Shown in pieces: positions 63,819-64,000 of a DNA stretch of 64,000 nt (position 1 is its first letter; every line of letters begins with the position of its first letter). The translations under genes were made by a program, and so were the position numbers. The notes under the pieces are model-generated. The model was not told the origin of the DNA. It did no database searches and was given only the letters and a program-made list of their open reading frames with translations. This stretch comes from Macrobrachium rosenbergii (taxonomy: Eukaryota; Arthropoda; Malacostraca; Decapoda; Palaemonidae): contig NC_089782.1 in the NCBI RefSeq assembly GCF_040412425.1, forward strand, positions 24,735,122-24,799,121, written 5' to 3'.

Positions 63819-64000
63819 TAATTGCTACTGGAAAAATAAACTAACGTAAATTTATCTTAGAGGTCGAGAATAAAAATAAACATAAAAACGTGACAAATTA
63901 ATGCCGATGTTGCGCGATGATAACATCTAATTAATAGACTTTTTGCATGCTTCATTTGGCTGTGCTCACAGTTTTAGACCTTTGCTTTAGGTCGCTGCCT

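Overview
This window is eukaryotic nuclear DNA, most likely from a decapod crustacean. The clues are about thirty long CT/GA, TA, CA and ATT/AAG microsatellites (many 40-190 bp), a multi-exon gene whose product closely matches arthropod Gustavus, and several transposon relics, some of which I recall from decapod sequences. I cannot place it below the level of decapod.

The one host gene I can support is on the + strand: gustavus (gus, SPSB1/4-type SPRY-domain SOCS-box protein). Its five downstream coding exons (21706-21899, 23245-23430, 24117-24264, 24446-24604, 24764-24900) have canonical splice sites and matching phases. They join in frame to a GC-rich upstream exon ending at 12968. That exon has an optimal ACCATGG start at 12902, giving a 296-residue protein. 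The same frame is open back to an ATG at 11696 except for a single TGA at 12530, so a much longer N-terminal isoform is possible (short retained intron, stop readthrough, or a sequence error). The gene has an 8.7-kb first intron within the window, then short introns, and its 3' UTR follows 24900.

The right half is mostly transposon debris plus unannotated sequence: a 500-bp inverted repeat at 27640-28150, a 7-copy 31-bp minisatellite (29822-30037), a dispersed decapod-type repeat with an ATTCC tail (30112-30342), a tiny SINE-tail insertion with a 17-bp target duplication (31503-31580), a 5'-truncated Jockey-like LINE on the - strand (31880-34535), a degenerate LINE on + (35441-36219), a Tigger/jerky-like transposase relic (38169-39135), and a nearly full-length but dead Ty3/Gypsy element (CsRn1/tRNA-Trp-primed type) with two ~385-bp LTRs (39441-44455). 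A further LINE scrap is at 5461-5700 (-), and a possible one near 63738 (+).

From 44456 to 64000, and from 1 to about 10000, I see microsatellites and AT-rich DNA with no gene I can defend. No tRNA, rRNA, CRISPR or bacterial-type features were seen. I found no convincing new multi-gene system. The most interesting items are the gus 5' exon with its in-frame TGA, and the large inverted repeat.
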